A stretch of DNA of 64,000 bases. Origin: Muricea muricata (Eukaryota > Cnidaria > Anthozoa > Malacalcyonacea > Plexauridae). Below are positions 50,318 through 62,800 of this stretch, one piece after another. The notes below the pieces were generated by a model. That model saw nothing but the letters and a program-made list of their open reading frames with translations. It had not been told where the DNA came from and ran no database searches. The stretch covers positions 29,242,246 to 29,306,245 of the forward strand of contig OY979717.1 of assembly GCA_963855995.1 (NCBI GenBank). Reading direction: 5' to 3'. The stretch's first letter is position 1; every line of letters begins with the position of its first letter. Both the position numbers and the translations under genes were made by a program.

Positions 50318-50640
50318 TCAATTTCTTAAAATAAGAAATTTTTCTTGGTCCGAAATATAGCCTTTTCTGGACAAGAAAAAAATTTCTTGAAACAAGAAAA
50401 AATTCCTTCTTGATAAGAATATTTTTTCTTGAAACAAGAAAACACATTTTTAGTATCGTGATATTTTGAAACAAGAAAATAAGTTCTTCATTTTAAGAAA
50501 AAAAAACTTACATACAAGAAAAAAAATTCTAGAAAACGTATACGTATATTTCTCATTATAAGAAAATACAAATAAGTTCTTTGCAATACTTTTTCTTACA
50601 ATAAGAAATGTATAACATTTTCTAGAAATAAGATTCTACA
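50318..50640. repeat. TTTCTTGnnACAAGAAA-rich tract
   Basis: A run of at least ten short inverted motifs built from AAGAAA and TTTCTT (for example TTTCTTGAAACAAGAAA). Low complexity, non-coding. Confidence 0.8.
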
Positions 50641-51539
50641 CTGATAATGCAGGCATTGATATGCAAGTGAACAATCTATAAATATGTTAAAAGCTATTGA
50701 AAAGCATTCCACTTGCTGGTTTTTGCATCTCGAAAAACTTTTAACTAGAGTTTTGGAATTTTCAGTTGTCGCATAGCACTTCATCGCTTTTTTATTGTTG
50801 ACCGGCGAATAAACGACTCATTGATTATATGGTTGCATCCTTGCTATAAAGCATGCAGTATAAACATGGAATTTTGTGGGCCGACACGTGATACGCTTTT
50901 GTCCAATTGCAAAACAGGAAAATTGAACTTTGATACTTGCTACTGTATATAAGATTCTTGGAGATTTTCGAGCATGCGCTGTCAGTGCGCCTTTACAAGC
51001 AACAATTTTACCAACAATTTTTAGATGGTTATTCACTTATTCTATTCTAAAATTTCTATCAGAGAACACTAAGACATGCTTCTCCTATTTAAATCATGAA
51101 TACGACAAGATTTATTCGTTTGAGTCTCAGTTTTAACTACTTCATTTATATTTGTACATGATAAACTAGATATCCAAAATGTATAGTACCTGCATAGGGT
51201 ACAATACGATCCATTCGATCTGCACGCATGTTATTCTTACGCTACATTCGACCATCTAGTTTTGTAATTTGTTGGACTAAATTGTGTCCTTGCTGTGATA
51301 CTCAACATCAAAACAACTCCAACCAACCACAAGTTGTATATAAAAACCCCAACCTAATAAATGTGCAGGAAACAGGAAGTAATATTATGCTGTCATTTCG
51401 TTAAACCAATCACATTTATTGTCACAAACCCTGAATGGTCGAATGTGTTAACCAATGAAAAAGGAGACTAGGACAGCCTTTACCAGGGTCATCTATTTCC
51501 TCACCGCGCCCACAAAGATGACCCTGGGGACGAGGTTGC

Positions 51540-52190
51540 GAAGATTTTGTGTAGTAATAAATTCAGAATGCATTTGTCTGTATAAATAGAAACACTAATG
51601 AAGAGCTGTCATGTTGCATATAGAAAAAAACAATTCCGAGCTGCCCGTTGTATAACGATAGTAGAACCATAAAATGTTTGCTGGGAACAATATAGTGTTC
51701 ACAATGCTGTAATAACGTGAGTCCGTAATAGCGTACTAAGTTTGTTTAATAGCGGTGTGGCGGGTTGTCGACATAGTTGCAGTTGACTGTATAGTATACC
51801 TGGAGCATCAAGCAGAGTTTATGATCTGCCACTTTTTTCAGATCGTATTGTAAAGGTAGCGAACGAGAGAACAGAGGTACTCGAGATGCAACAGGAGGTG
51901 CAAGGAGGGGTTAAAGGGGGCAGGGGAATGCCAAACACTAGAAGACGGAGACATAATACGAGACCATATTGCAACCAACAAGGTGAAACTGACTATGGCT
52001 GTTATGGAAGTAATACCCGTGAAAATGCAAGTTTTGATAATCATGACAACATCAATATACCGGCTCTGGTCAGTTATGTACAGAAATTAAGCTCCTTCAG
52101 ATATTTTAAATTAGAAAATAAGAAGGAATGTAGTGTAAGAATAAAGTTTGGTGTGTAGGTTTGCTCGTCTTGCAACATTTGATCGATAAG
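51540..52190. other. Intergenic, one unsupported 90-codon frame
   Basis: The plus-strand frame at 51886-52158 has a Gly/Arg/Asn-rich start and no recognisable domain, signal peptide or splice context. I leave it uncalled. Confidence 0.4.
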
Positions 52191-52195
52191 GGATG

Positions 52196-52372
52196 ATCCT
52201 TGCAAATGATAGAGCTATCCAGTATAAATAAAGTTATTTTAGTTTAGGTTTCCCTCTGTAGAAACACGTAAGCAATGAAAGATGAGACTTTTCCTGGACC
52301 AACATGAAGAACTGTTTAGAACTGATTGAGCTATCGAGTATAAATAAAGTTATTTGAATTTAGATTTCCGTG
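52196..52372. repeat. Two direct repeats containing AATAAA
   Basis: GAGCTATCCAGTATAAATAAAGTTATTT and GAGCTATCGAGTATAAATAAAGTTATTT-type segments lie ~117 bp apart. Each carries a polyadenylation-like AATAAA, but no upstream gene could be assigned. Confidence 0.6.
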
Positions 52373-53719
52373 TATAACTAGATCAATAACAGGTGATCAT
52401 TTCTTGTCCTCTAGGAAGAACAAGAATCTGTAGAAGAAGGAGCTCTGCAGAACAAAAGTTGCAATATGTCGACTTGTTTTATCTTTCATTTAGGGCAGGG
52501 GACAACCTCAGTACCATGGTGTGACTGCATCGCCTTGCATTCACGGCCTCATCATCCTGAACCTGTCCACTCGTACGACGGTAGACTGAACCACCATACT
52601 TAAGTGAAAACAGTCAACTCAGACGACCAGAGCGCCAAGCAATGTAAGCTGTTAAACATTCTAATATTTTGTCTTCAGTAAAATGGCTTGGATAGTGCTA
52701 TTCACCTATAACACAACCGAAAATGATGCAGTCGTGTCGTGTGGATTGGCCTTTATAGTTAACTTTAATTTAAACCTGTCTACGCGGTACGAGTTGTTGT
52801 ATACGATTATCATCATGCACACGGTATCATCTAACTTTATACATTTTGTGTTTTAGCAAAATATTTTTTACATATAGGTTAAAGCACGAGGGAGAGGTTT
52901 TTATTTAACTGTGAAGTCTTTGCAGTTAAATAAAAACCGATACCCGAGGGAACTTGTTTATATGCTCGCCACACCCTATTCTTTTGTTTTCCGGAGGTTT
53001 TCGGCATTAAAAATTCATACAATTGTATTCATGTATATTTTTGAACTTGCAATATTCAGCAGGGTTGGTAGATTTCCTGCATAAATAAGCCAAACATTTA
53101 ACAATGCTCATTGTTTTCCTTTGTATTTGCCTTTTGTTCTCTTTTTCATTTCGATGGTACTAATGACGGTTTGCTTATTTATTCATAAAATCTACCAGCC
53201 GTGATATTCAGTGAAAAATCATTTGAGTTCATATGCAAGGAACGCGAAATCAGGAGCGTAACTTCAAGTATACGGTTAGGGGGGTGCGACCATATTTTAC
53301 CCGACAAAATGGGCGTGGTCAACAAAATCAAAAGGTGTGGTCAACAACAATTGTGTTGACAACAATTTTATAAACCCTTTATTTGTGTCGAATCTGTGAC
53401 AAAGAAAAGTTTTCTAATATTCTAACTTCATTACCCTACATATAGCATAGCTCCATTAAGCAAATTTCATAGTAGGTCAAAATGTTTGGCATAAAGTAAA
53501 ATTATTATCACAATATGTCTATCGCGCTAACAGAAATACTCATCTTTACTCTACGTGAAGTAAAGCCTTGACCCATTCATAACCAGAAAACACTACTACC
53601 TATAAGTATAAGTGATAAAATAGAATGTATGAAACAATTAAGCCCAATGTCACATGTCCTTTTGAAAATAGTTATGAAAATAGAATTTAAATTATTCTAG
53701 CTTTTAATAGATAGTTTCA

Positions 53720-54790
53720 GTTTTCGATTCTTTTTGGTTGCCCAACCTTTTAAAGCCATGCTTAGGTCAATTTCATCGCTAAAGTCTTTTTCTGTTGCAA
53801 GCACAATCAGGTCATCAAGGCGTTCTCCTTACATAGTTGATCGAAGAAAATTCTCTATTATATTCATCTTGCTAAATGTTCTTTCATTCGTGGCCACAGT
53901 AACTGGTGCAGTTAGCAAAAGTTTATAGCGGGAAAGATCGACTTGTACTTGTAAGCCAATTGACAAATGTCATGGACTGTCATACAAGGCTCCTCAGCAT
54001 TCTGGACGAGGTTTCTAAAAATTTCAAACTCAGAAACCAGGCACACTGGATTAACAGCAACCGACGGTAGGAATATTTCCGAGATTGCTTCAGCTTCTTC
54101 CACCGTCAATTTTTTCAAGTGGTGATTTGCCAGGACCAACGCTTCGGCTAAAGGTTTTACTTTTTCCAGGCAATCCTTAATGTCGTCTTTGTACTCCTTA
54201 ATCAACGAATCTAGCATTTCAACCATGCGCTTACGGTAATATAGGTGAAATTGGATAGCGGCGGAAGTACTGGGATTGGCGTCAATTCTTCTGCTGGGTT
54301 TCCTCTGCCTTTTCTGGGAGAATTCTACTTGAGGATCAAGGCCATGAGTTTTGGCAAAACTGAACACTGGCGTCTATTTGGCTGTTCATTTCCGACTCGG
54401 AAGCTCGAATTCTTTCTAGTGAGGTTATGGTTTGCTCTGTTAACGTAAGAGCATTAAAAATTTTTAGTTCGGTCTTTTGCATCTGCGTGGTGATGATTTT
54501 TGTGATCTTCATAATTAGGCGCATGCATGTACATAAGAGCAAACATGAAATTGAAGTCTACTACGTGATCATAAAGGCGTGAAGCGTTATCCCTCGTGGG
54601 TTTGTCAACACTTCTTATTAAACTGGACAATGTGTCCAAAGCGTCTTTGACAGCACTGAACGACCTCCACATCGCATCTATCGACTCACTCGTGTATACC
54701 CAGCGAGTTTTTGAAAGTTTGCGTATTGAAGTACGTTCTCCACTTCCTGAAGATTTTCACGAAGTACAGCGCTTCGTTTGCAGCTTCTAC
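53720..54790 (-). pseudogene. hAT transposase (ZMYM1-like) C-terminal half, degraded
   Basis: Read on the minus strand in order: a TRW-type segment with SESIDAMWRSFSAVKDAL near 54650, a YDHVVDFNFMFALMYMH block, then STSAAIQFHLYYRKRMVEML near 54240, and finally the hAT dimerisation region LLTAPVTVATNERTFSKMN near 53900 with NFLRSTM following. This order and the TNER...FSK signature match the hAT superfamily group that includes ZMYM1-like proteins. Frames shift at about 54450, 54360 and 53925, and a stop follows LRSTM. The N-terminal zinc finger and catalytic regions are not recognisable. It is a non-functional remnant of the transposase of the element it sits in. Confidence 0.85.
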
Positions 54791-55188
54791 TGAAAAAACA
54801 TATAGCTGTTCCAAAATATCATACATTTGAGTGAATAACGCCGTTTTACAACAATGTTCGTTGAACGTGTTCGACCTACAAAAGACAAACTACAACTGTA
54901 AACACACTTCCAGAGCTTAGCCTTAAGGGTTCAAGTACACCGTATCTGACTTGTTCATTTGTAATTGATGAGTATTGGGCATAAAATTATAAAAAAGAAG
55001 ACAAAGCTAACTACTATGTACACAATTTAAGCGCTAAAAGTTACCTATGTCGATGGATAGATAGATAAATAGCTTAATTATGAACTTCCATGGCAGTATA
55101 CACTGAATTGCGGAAATTTTACAGTTTTAACATACAAGTTAAAAAATACACTATAGCTAATTTATAATATTACAATATTATACAAAAG

Positions 55189-56075
55189 TTAATTCTTTGA
55201 ATTATAAAAGCGTGCACTACTATTTATAAAGGAATCACGGAATCTGTTTGTTTTGCAAGGAGGAATAGTAAATGATCTGTTCTTTCGCAATGCTACCGAT
55301 GGTTTACTTACATTAAATGGTAAAAGAGCATGCCACCTGTCTTCTCTGTTTATACAAATCTTTTTAAAAAAGGTCTGACAAAGTTCTGATCTACGTTGGT
55401 AAAGGTTACAAAGTCCAGATTTAGCCAAGGCTTCTTTATACGTGAGGTCGTAGCCGTATATTATACACATAGCCCCTTTTTGGATTCTTTCAAGTGACAG
55501 ACTAAGATATTCTGGCAAGGCGTTATGGTAGACCTGGCACGCATAAGTTAGTATTGATCGAGTACATGCTACATAAAATTGAACTAGCTCTTGACTTGGA
55601 ACTTTAGCGCGTTTCAATTGTACAAGAAAATAAAGTCTCTTGGCTGCTTTTTGACAGTAGCATCTATATGGGAGTTTCATTTAAGATTATTTTGAAGATG
55701 TACTCCTAGTATCTTGCCAGAAGTAACAAGTTCGACTAGTGATTCATCAATATGAACTGGCTCTCGATCTGTTGGTAAACGGGAAAATGAAATTCTTAAG
55801 TCTTTGCATTTCTTTGGGTAAAGTTCGAACTTATTCTGGTTGGACCATGTACTTATTTCATCAACAAAGGTTTGTGCTTGGCTGGCAATATTTTCTCTGA
55901 CAACTTCATAGATAGTAGTATCATCCAAATATTTATATAATCCATCGGCAGATGGTGCCTGAAGATCGTCAATCATGTCTTTGATAAGGAATGTACGGGA
56001 TGCATCGGCCAAGCAAATTTTGCAAACACTGCTGTGCTCCATTGAATACTCCTGACATAGAAGCTGCAAGAACAT
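55189..56075 (-). pseudogene. CR1-like LINE reverse transcriptase fragment
   Basis: Two adjoining frames in different registers (56075-55677 and 55680-55189) give the middle and end of a LINE reverse transcriptase. The catalytic box reads YLDDTTIYE (usual YxDD), followed by FVDEISTWSNQNKFELYPKK, GKILGVHLQNNL, then KRLYFLVQLKRAKVPSQELV, RSILTYACQVYHNALPEYL and a terminal TNRFRDSFINSSARFYN. One frameshift separates the parts. It is 5'-truncated and lies inside the hAT element, so it inserted after the hAT. Confidence 0.9.
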
Positions 56076-56356
56076 TTTGCTTTACGTTCTGAGCGCACAC
56101 AATTGTTATTTGCTATACTTTATTTTAGCAGAAAACATTAACCACAGTCAAAACGTTTCCCGAAAAACTGTCATGACTCATCTGGCTATAAATTAATTCT
56201 AGTTTCAATGTTCGTTGAAAAAACGTATCGCCCAAAATTTGCCCGACAAAATATCAGTAAAGCAGAAAAATTTGCCCGATAAAACAGTCATTTTCTAGCA
56301 TTGGGGGTGTCACACCCCACACCCCCCCCCCCCCAGAAGTTACGCCCCTGGGTGAA

Positions 56357-58006
56357 ATGGCAGAAAGTGACGAAGAACTGTTTATTACTCAGAATACTTT
56401 TATAACAGAAGAAATAACTGAGAGTGATGTGATATTAGAGGGAGGATCAGATATTGAGGCAAGGTTTAATCGCTGGTTATGCGATGCAGAAATACAGGAA
56501 CGTGTTCCGAAGTCTGTTCCTTTGGCCACGCGATACAAGGATAGATGGGCGGTGAAAACTTTCGAAACGTGGCGTTTAACCAGAGAAAAATGGTGGTTAG
56601 TGATAAGAAAATCCGTTGTTTTAAGACGCCTCTCGAAAATATGTCGGCAGAGGAGCTTAATAAGTCGATTTCGTATTTTGTGTTTGAAGTCAAAAAGCAA
56701 GACGGCAGAGAATATCCAGCTAATTCACTGCATAGTTTGGCTTCTAGTTTACAACGTTATCTAAAAGCTCAGTGTGGGAAAAATTTTCCGATTCTTCAAT
56801 GACGATTTTTTCAGCAAATTACGTACATCACTCGATACTGTAATGAAAGAGCGATCGGCGGCTGGAATAGGTGTTAAGCCCACAAGAGCTGAAGTCATTT
56901 CACAGGACGAAGAGTATCGATTATGGGCAAAGAATATCCTTGGGGAAGACAGTCGCACTCAGTTGGTCGAGACGTTAATCTACTTGTCTGGACTTCATTT
57001 CGCATTACGGGGTGGAAAGGAGCATCGTCGTCTGCGTTGCGTTAATTCTCAAATTGTTTTGAAGTACGACGATAAAGAGAAGAAATATCTGGAATATACG
57101 GAGGATATTAGTTATACAAACGCTGGTGGTCTTAGCAACCGAAAGACAAGAGGGAAAATTACTCATGCACATGAAAATGCTGACCCATCGCAATGCATAG
57201 TTCGTCTGTATGAAAAGTAATGTAGTCTGTGGTAAGAGTTTGTTTTATTTAATCTACAGTGTATGTAATTTTTAACATGTAAATTCGGTTTAGTCAAAAT
57301 AGTCTGTATTTAGTGTTTATAAAATATTTTTGATTTATTTAGTCCGAAACAGAGAACCAGTGATGCTTTCTACCTGACTCCGTTAAGAATTCCAAAGAAT
57401 GATTGTTAGTATTCTACAGTTCCCTTGGGCCACAACAAGTAGCAAGCACGGTAAAGCGATTGTGTGAGGCTGGGGGAATATAAGGTTTTAAGATAAATCA
57501 TAGCTTACGATCGAGCGACATCTGCAACGAGATTGTACGACGCGAAAGTTGACGAACAGCTAATTTGTGAAAAAACAGGTTTGTTTGCTTCATGGTTATA
57601 ATAGTTAGAGACTTGATAGGATGTATTTTTGGTAGTTTTTTACACACTAATTTAACGTGGCCATATATTATAGAGTTTAGTTTCTGTGTAGGTGCAAGGT
57701 ATTTCATTGTGTTAAATTTGACGTGTGGGATTAATTTCAGGTCATCGAAGTCGGGCTGTGCGAGCGTACAAAAGAGCAAGTAAAGAGTTAATATACGGTA
57801 ATTTGACAGCAACAAAAAAGACGTGTACAACGACGATTGAAGTAAAGGAGGTGAACCCGGAGCCTGTCGAAGTGAAGAAGAAAGCGACTCACGAGCCTGT
57901 TGAAGAAAGTGAAAATAAGAAAAAAGCTTTTGAGCAGCATCATGGAGGACATGAAGGTAAGAAAAAACCTTTCAACATTACTATTAATTTTAACTCAAAC
58001 TCTTGA
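56357..58006 (+). pseudogene. Crypton-type tyrosine recombinase (DUF3504-like), two introns, decayed
   Basis: Exon 1 (56357-57231) starts MAESDEELF and includes ENMSAEELNKSISYFVFEVK, KLRTSLDTVMKERSAAGIG and ETLIYLSGLHFALRGGKEHR, where the Arg after LHFAL fits the first catalytic residue. Exon 2 (57343-57578) ends NHSLR...TRLYDAKVDEQLICEKTG. Exon 3 (57741-58006) begins HRSRAVRAYKRASKEL with the H-R and the Tyr nucleophile. Both introns (57232-57342 and 57579-57740) have GT-AG ends that restore the protein exactly. Breaks are a frame change near 56565-56600 and back by ~56800, TAA at 57218-57220, TAG at 57407-57409, and further indels including a 4-bp insertion at the H-x-x-R motif. Tyrosine recombinases of this type excise and integrate Crypton DNA. 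The C-tail is Lys/Glu-rich. Confidence 0.85.
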
Positions 58007-58358
58007 ATGCAATAATTTTGATTTTATAATGACAGTCTTTGTGCTTAATGACTGCGTTGTGTATTAAAGTACGCATACATGAATGCAATCTTTTGTTTTG
58101 AATAAAATTTATAATGTTGTGTTAAGTTAATTGAAAGGAATTAGCGGTAGGTTATTATTTTAAAATAATAACCTGGTATCCGGTTTTTATTTTTTAGTAA
58201 TAACCTGTTACCCGGTTTTTATTTCATGTAAAATGTTTCTTACAACCCCGCCTTTCCCCCGGAATATTCAAATACCATCGCCTACTTTCAGACACTGGTT
58301 ATTACGCTGAAATTAAAAACCGACGGAAAACAAAAGAATAGGGTGTGGCGAGTTTATA

Positions 58359-59800
58359 AAAGTAGGTAACGGCTCATGAGATCCTTATACGTTACCGCAC
58401 AGTTAGTCGGTAAAGAGCTGCATTGTTTGAAGAATAAATACAGAAACATTGGGAACAGTTTAAGCAAAGAAAACAGTGTTAATGATAAAAACTGTATGCT
58501 TCTGTTTCTATGCAGCTCGAATTCATTGCGGACCACAGTTGAGCACGAGATTTGCTCGTGTCTTATTAAAATCATGTGTGTAAAAATGATGTGTAAATTA
58601 AATTACTTTTAACAAAGCCAAAATTCATGAACAATATAAAACGTAAACCATAACGAAAAAGATGGCAGCATGTATATTTACCAGGATGCATTGTGGAAGT
58701 CTGGAAAAGACGACTGAAAAGAAAGAAGATGTCAAGAAAAATATCTAATAATATAAAACTTTAACAAAACGAAGAAAATGACTTGCTCTGTTATTTTTGC
58801 CCTTGAAATGATTTGCGACCACAATGAATTCTGGTAAAATGTACATTTGCCATCTCTACGTATTTAAAACATCAAACTCATAAACGAAATAATCTAAATA
58901 TTTTTTACTATTTGTGACGTTCTAAGCAATGGTTTTTGCATATCTGTAATTATTTTTCACAAATTTTTATTAAATCTCATCAAAACTTTGGGCGAAAATA
59001 TGCCATGAAAAGGATGTAATGCGTAGTGCGTGACGATAAACAGCATAACTGCACAGAATTTTTTTATTATAGGTGGAGATAAGACATCATTTATGGCGAA
59101 TCGTATTTTTGTAAGTAAAGAACGAAGAATACGTCACAAAACCATCAAATAAGTTGTTTTAAAACATATTCCTCGCTCCTCATTTACAAAAAATTCATTC
59201 GCTATGAATGATTATTATCTCTTGACAATTATTATATCTTGCGCGAAAAAATCATTATGGCTTCACGCATGCGCCAGTCGAAATATACCTTAAAGGTTTA
59301 TCCAACGAATTCCATTAGGTTATCTTGCCAAAAGGTAGACTGTAAACTATGAGCGCGCAAGGGATGATGGATTATTGATTATTTTCCCCCTAATACTCAG
59401 GAAATTACCTTTGTAACAGGTACATTTAAATTTATACCTTTCCCACTTGCCTTCCATGCTGAAAGACATTATTACCAGTTTAGAGGTGAAAATAAACAAT
59501 AACTCGGGCGTTCGTTGTTTACAGCTTACGCTTCAGGAAGGACAATCTTCTGTAAGTTCGCTGTAGAAGTAAAACAGCTCCATAATGGCTGACAACTATT
59601 GTTAGAGAGTTCCAGTTAAACTATTGCTATGAGTACTAGTACTGCTGTGTTGACACAAGTTTTAAATAAAATGCTGAGTTGTGCACTTTGAGTTTGCACT
59701 TCATTTTAAATTGGTTTTATTTTGAAGTGGTTGACTTATCGTAAATACAGCAATGGAAAATCAAGCAAAGTGTTCTACTTACAATACATTTGAAATCCAT
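58359..59800 (-). pseudogene. IL-17-like cytokine pseudogene (copy D), truncated by transposon
   Basis: Exon 1 (59800 down to 59783, MDFKCI) and its GTAAGT donor match copy A. Exon 2 starts at 58458 but its acceptor dinucleotide is AA instead of AG (58459-58460). The coding homology covers only the first ~33 residues ([19 protein letters not shown]) before stopping at about 58359, next to the end of the Crypton-like element. The C-terminal two thirds, including all the IL-17 core cysteines but one, are absent, and they are not found on the other side of the element. The TATA box is mutated to TTTAAA (59886-59892). Confidence 0.88.
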
Positions 59801-62800
59801 TTAGTCCTTATTGTAGTACTCCTATTGTAGTTTTTCTACGGAACGTCGTAGTTGCATGCGCCGATCAATTGACTTTGGGGACCAATTTTAAAGATTTTCC
59901 TTGCGTAATATTATAATTTTTGCTGGAACACGTGAAGCTGGAACAAAACTCTATCGCCTGTGTACGCTTTTAATTGCTTAACAGAAGAATACATGTAATC
60001 AGTTGCCCGCATGATCGGCATGTACTCTATATGCTAATTGCCGAACAAATCACAAATATGTGTTTCGCAATTTCCAGAGCATATGAATTATTCCATGCAA
60101 TCGTATTGCTTGTAAATAATTTTATACTTTTATCATATACAACAGTTTTATACAATTTTTTGTTGCAACAAAACGCATTGACTTACAAATGCATTAGTTG
60201 CTGACGTTGTATTATCAGTTATCAGTATTTATTTTTTGCGTGACTGTATATTTAGCATTTGTTTGCCGTTTGATCTTCAAGTTTTTTTGGTGACTCATTT
60301 TAGTACTGGTGCGATTAAATATAAATAATTATACCCAGTGTTAGATGTAGAGGTATATATGGACGTTTAAAAGTGTGAAACCGGTCCTCGTAGGCAAGAT
60401 CTGGAACTGACTTTGTCAGGCAGTAATAAGATAGGTTCATTAGAGATAGAAGCTCTTTGAATACCAGAAGTGATAAAGGATAATTCGATATGTGGACTGA
60501 TAACTGGCTAGTTATACGACTAACGGAGGACCGTCGCTCGATGGAAACGTTTCCCAGTTGCTTTATCGCTTCAGGCAGTCAAAGAAACCAAAATATTTCG
60601 TGCATTCTTTTATTCATACAACTCTTAAAACTGACGAATCCCAGCATGCTAAAGGACTGGGCAATCTCTTACATTTATGTTGCTTGTAGTTGTAACATAC
60701 ATGTACAACCACAATAATACAAAATGAACACAGTTTAAGCTTAAAACGTATGTCAATATGCATTCAGAAACTTTTCTGAAAATCTTACGTTGGTTTTAAG
60801 TCGAGCACTAGTTTTTTATGATTAGTTAAAGTCAGCGTTTTATCGCTTTATATCCGGTTGTATATTTCCTATTTGAACTGTTTGTCATGCGGTTGAAAAT
60901 ATTTGACAGCATTGTGGCTCAACATGCTGATAAAGTTGTACTGTATAGCTATAATTGCAAAAGAACGCAGCTACATCGCATTATCACCGATCACCTGCTG
61001 CGCTTTTTCTTTAGGCAGGATGGCAAACATTCTATACTTGGTCAGTAGTAATTCACGAGCGAAACACAAAGGGAATCATTACCGAAGCGTGCGATGAAGT
61101 TACCTTAATTTGGATTTTTGCAGCTTAATTTTTCGACGTATAGGCAAACTTTATTTTTAAAATTGCTCCACCAATCTGACGGTACAAAAATGGATCCTTT
61201 TAAGACAGTAAATTAAGACACTCGCAGTTCTTGCTTTAAACAATACTTAAACTTGATTATTATATAATTGCGAATAAAATTAAAGATAATTGGCATAGTA
61301 AAAAATCACCGACATTTTGCAGCTAATTCATTAAACGTTGTTCTTTAAACATGCAAACCAAAATGAGAGCACCATGTGTTTAATCAGTCTAGAAATCTAG
61401 TACGGGGTCATTTCTCATAGAGAAGGTAAATGTTTCCTTACGTAGCAATGCATTTATCTGCAAAGTTCAACTACTTCTACGAACCTTACAACTTGTGATA
61501 CATTTACGCCTTGAACGCATAGAATTTAAGGTTTGCCGCAAACGGCAATGGTTTTTGAGCTAACTTAAAACATAAACATATTTAGTATTTTCTGACCACT
61601 TAGATAAATAATTGCAAAAAAGTGGTTAATGTCAACACAGCACGGTCTCAGCTAGACTTCCGATCCTGAAACGAAGTTTCGAGAACATAATAATGGGATC
61701 TGTGATTTTGATCTTGCAAGCTATTGCTAGATAAGAAGACATCCATTTTTCTTTTTGACTCTAGAAACTAGTGAATTATACCCCGATTTATGTTGGAGCC
61801 GCCGATTTACCCAAGTAATTACCATAATTTATAGCAAGTAAATTCGCCGTCATAGGTTTCCTATAGGTGCATCCGACGGCGTCGACGCTGCATATTAAGT
61901 AATATTTAAGAGAAATAATTCCAAATTTAGAGGTGAAATAAGCAATAACGCGACATCCCTTGCGTGCTCATAGATTAAAGTGTACGATTTTGGAAGGACA
62001 ACCTTAAGTTTATTAATCGTATATGCATTGACTTCAGTTGCGGTCAAATTAAGACACGCTCATCCGAGTAATATAAATGTCTATGGTACTAAGGTGACCT
62101 GTTTCAAGATTTGCTGAATTATGGCGTAGTCAGAAACCCAAGAAACATGCCGACAATCATATCTTGTTATAGTTTCGAAATACTAAATTTAACGGATATG
62201 TAGAACGCTTGCTGCTACAGCCAGACTGTTTCGTACGACCCAAATGACTGACTAGCGCAACCCAATACAACCATATTTGAATAGCTTTTGAATCATATGA
62301 TCTTCTCAGTTCAATCTTGCATAAACTTTCGACAAGACCGAAACCGCGGCTGCTTCAATTAACGAGGTATGTATCTACGTTGCCTAGCTACACAAACAAG
62401 TAGTGAATTTCAAATTCTAGCTTGCAAGATCAAAATCGCAGTTCCCATTATTCTGTCCTTAAAACTTCCTTTTAGGAAGTCTAGGATGTGCTGTATTGAA
62501 AATAGCCAATTTTTTTGCCATTATATTATTTTGTAAATAGTTACAAATACCAGATTTATTTCTGTTTTAAGCCTTGCTTACATTTACTCGTAACTGTCGT
62601 TCACTTATCAGTGTGACTGATACAATTCAGTATGAACAAAGAACTGCACTTAATAATAACTAAACTGAATACAACTTGCAAAGCAACATATATATAGATC
62701 TAGTTTTCGTCACATCGTTGAAGATGACTTTGCTAAGGCAATTACGGTCAAATGGAACTTAGACTCTACTGCTTACATTTAAAGCAGTTTTTTATTAGTT

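Larger units (their letters stand above)
49898..51538. mobile_element. 1.64-kb TIR transposon, non-autonomous
   Basis: ~66-bp inverted ends begin with CAACCTCGTCCCCAGGGTCA at the left and are complementary at the right. The flanks are CGAAGATAT and CGAAGATTT, a 9-bp near-perfect target duplication. The interior contains foldback F2 and a TTTCTTG/CAAGAAA-rich tract, but no transposase. The class (hAT, P or another 8-9-bp family) is not settled. Confidence 0.8.
53251..56350. mobile_element. hAT element nested in the Crypton-like element
   Basis: The ends are CAGGAGCGTAACTTC at the left and GAAGTTACGCCCCTG at the right. CGCGAAAT and GGTGAAAT flank it as a degenerate 8-bp target duplication. It carries the minus-strand transposase fragments and an inserted LINE fragment. 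The right end touches the start of the recombinase frame. Confidence 0.8.
52965..58352. mobile_element. TIR-bracketed Crypton-like (tyrosine recombinase) element
   Basis: A perfect 29-bp inverted repeat lies at both ends (52965-52993, starting CTCGCCACACCCTATTCTTT, and its complement at 58324-58352). TTTATA lies beside each end (52957-52962 with a 2-base offset, and 58353-58358) and may be a target duplication. After subtracting the nested hAT element (53251-56350) the host element is ~2.3 kb and its only gene is the recombinase pseudogene. The right end falls inside IL-17 pseudogene D. Cryptons are generally described without TIRs, so the pairing of TIRs with this gene is unusual. Confidence 0.7.

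Noticed and set aside
51886..52158. 90-codon plus-strand frame
   Set aside because: No domain, signal peptide, splice site or conservation that can be seen; composition alone does not support a gene.
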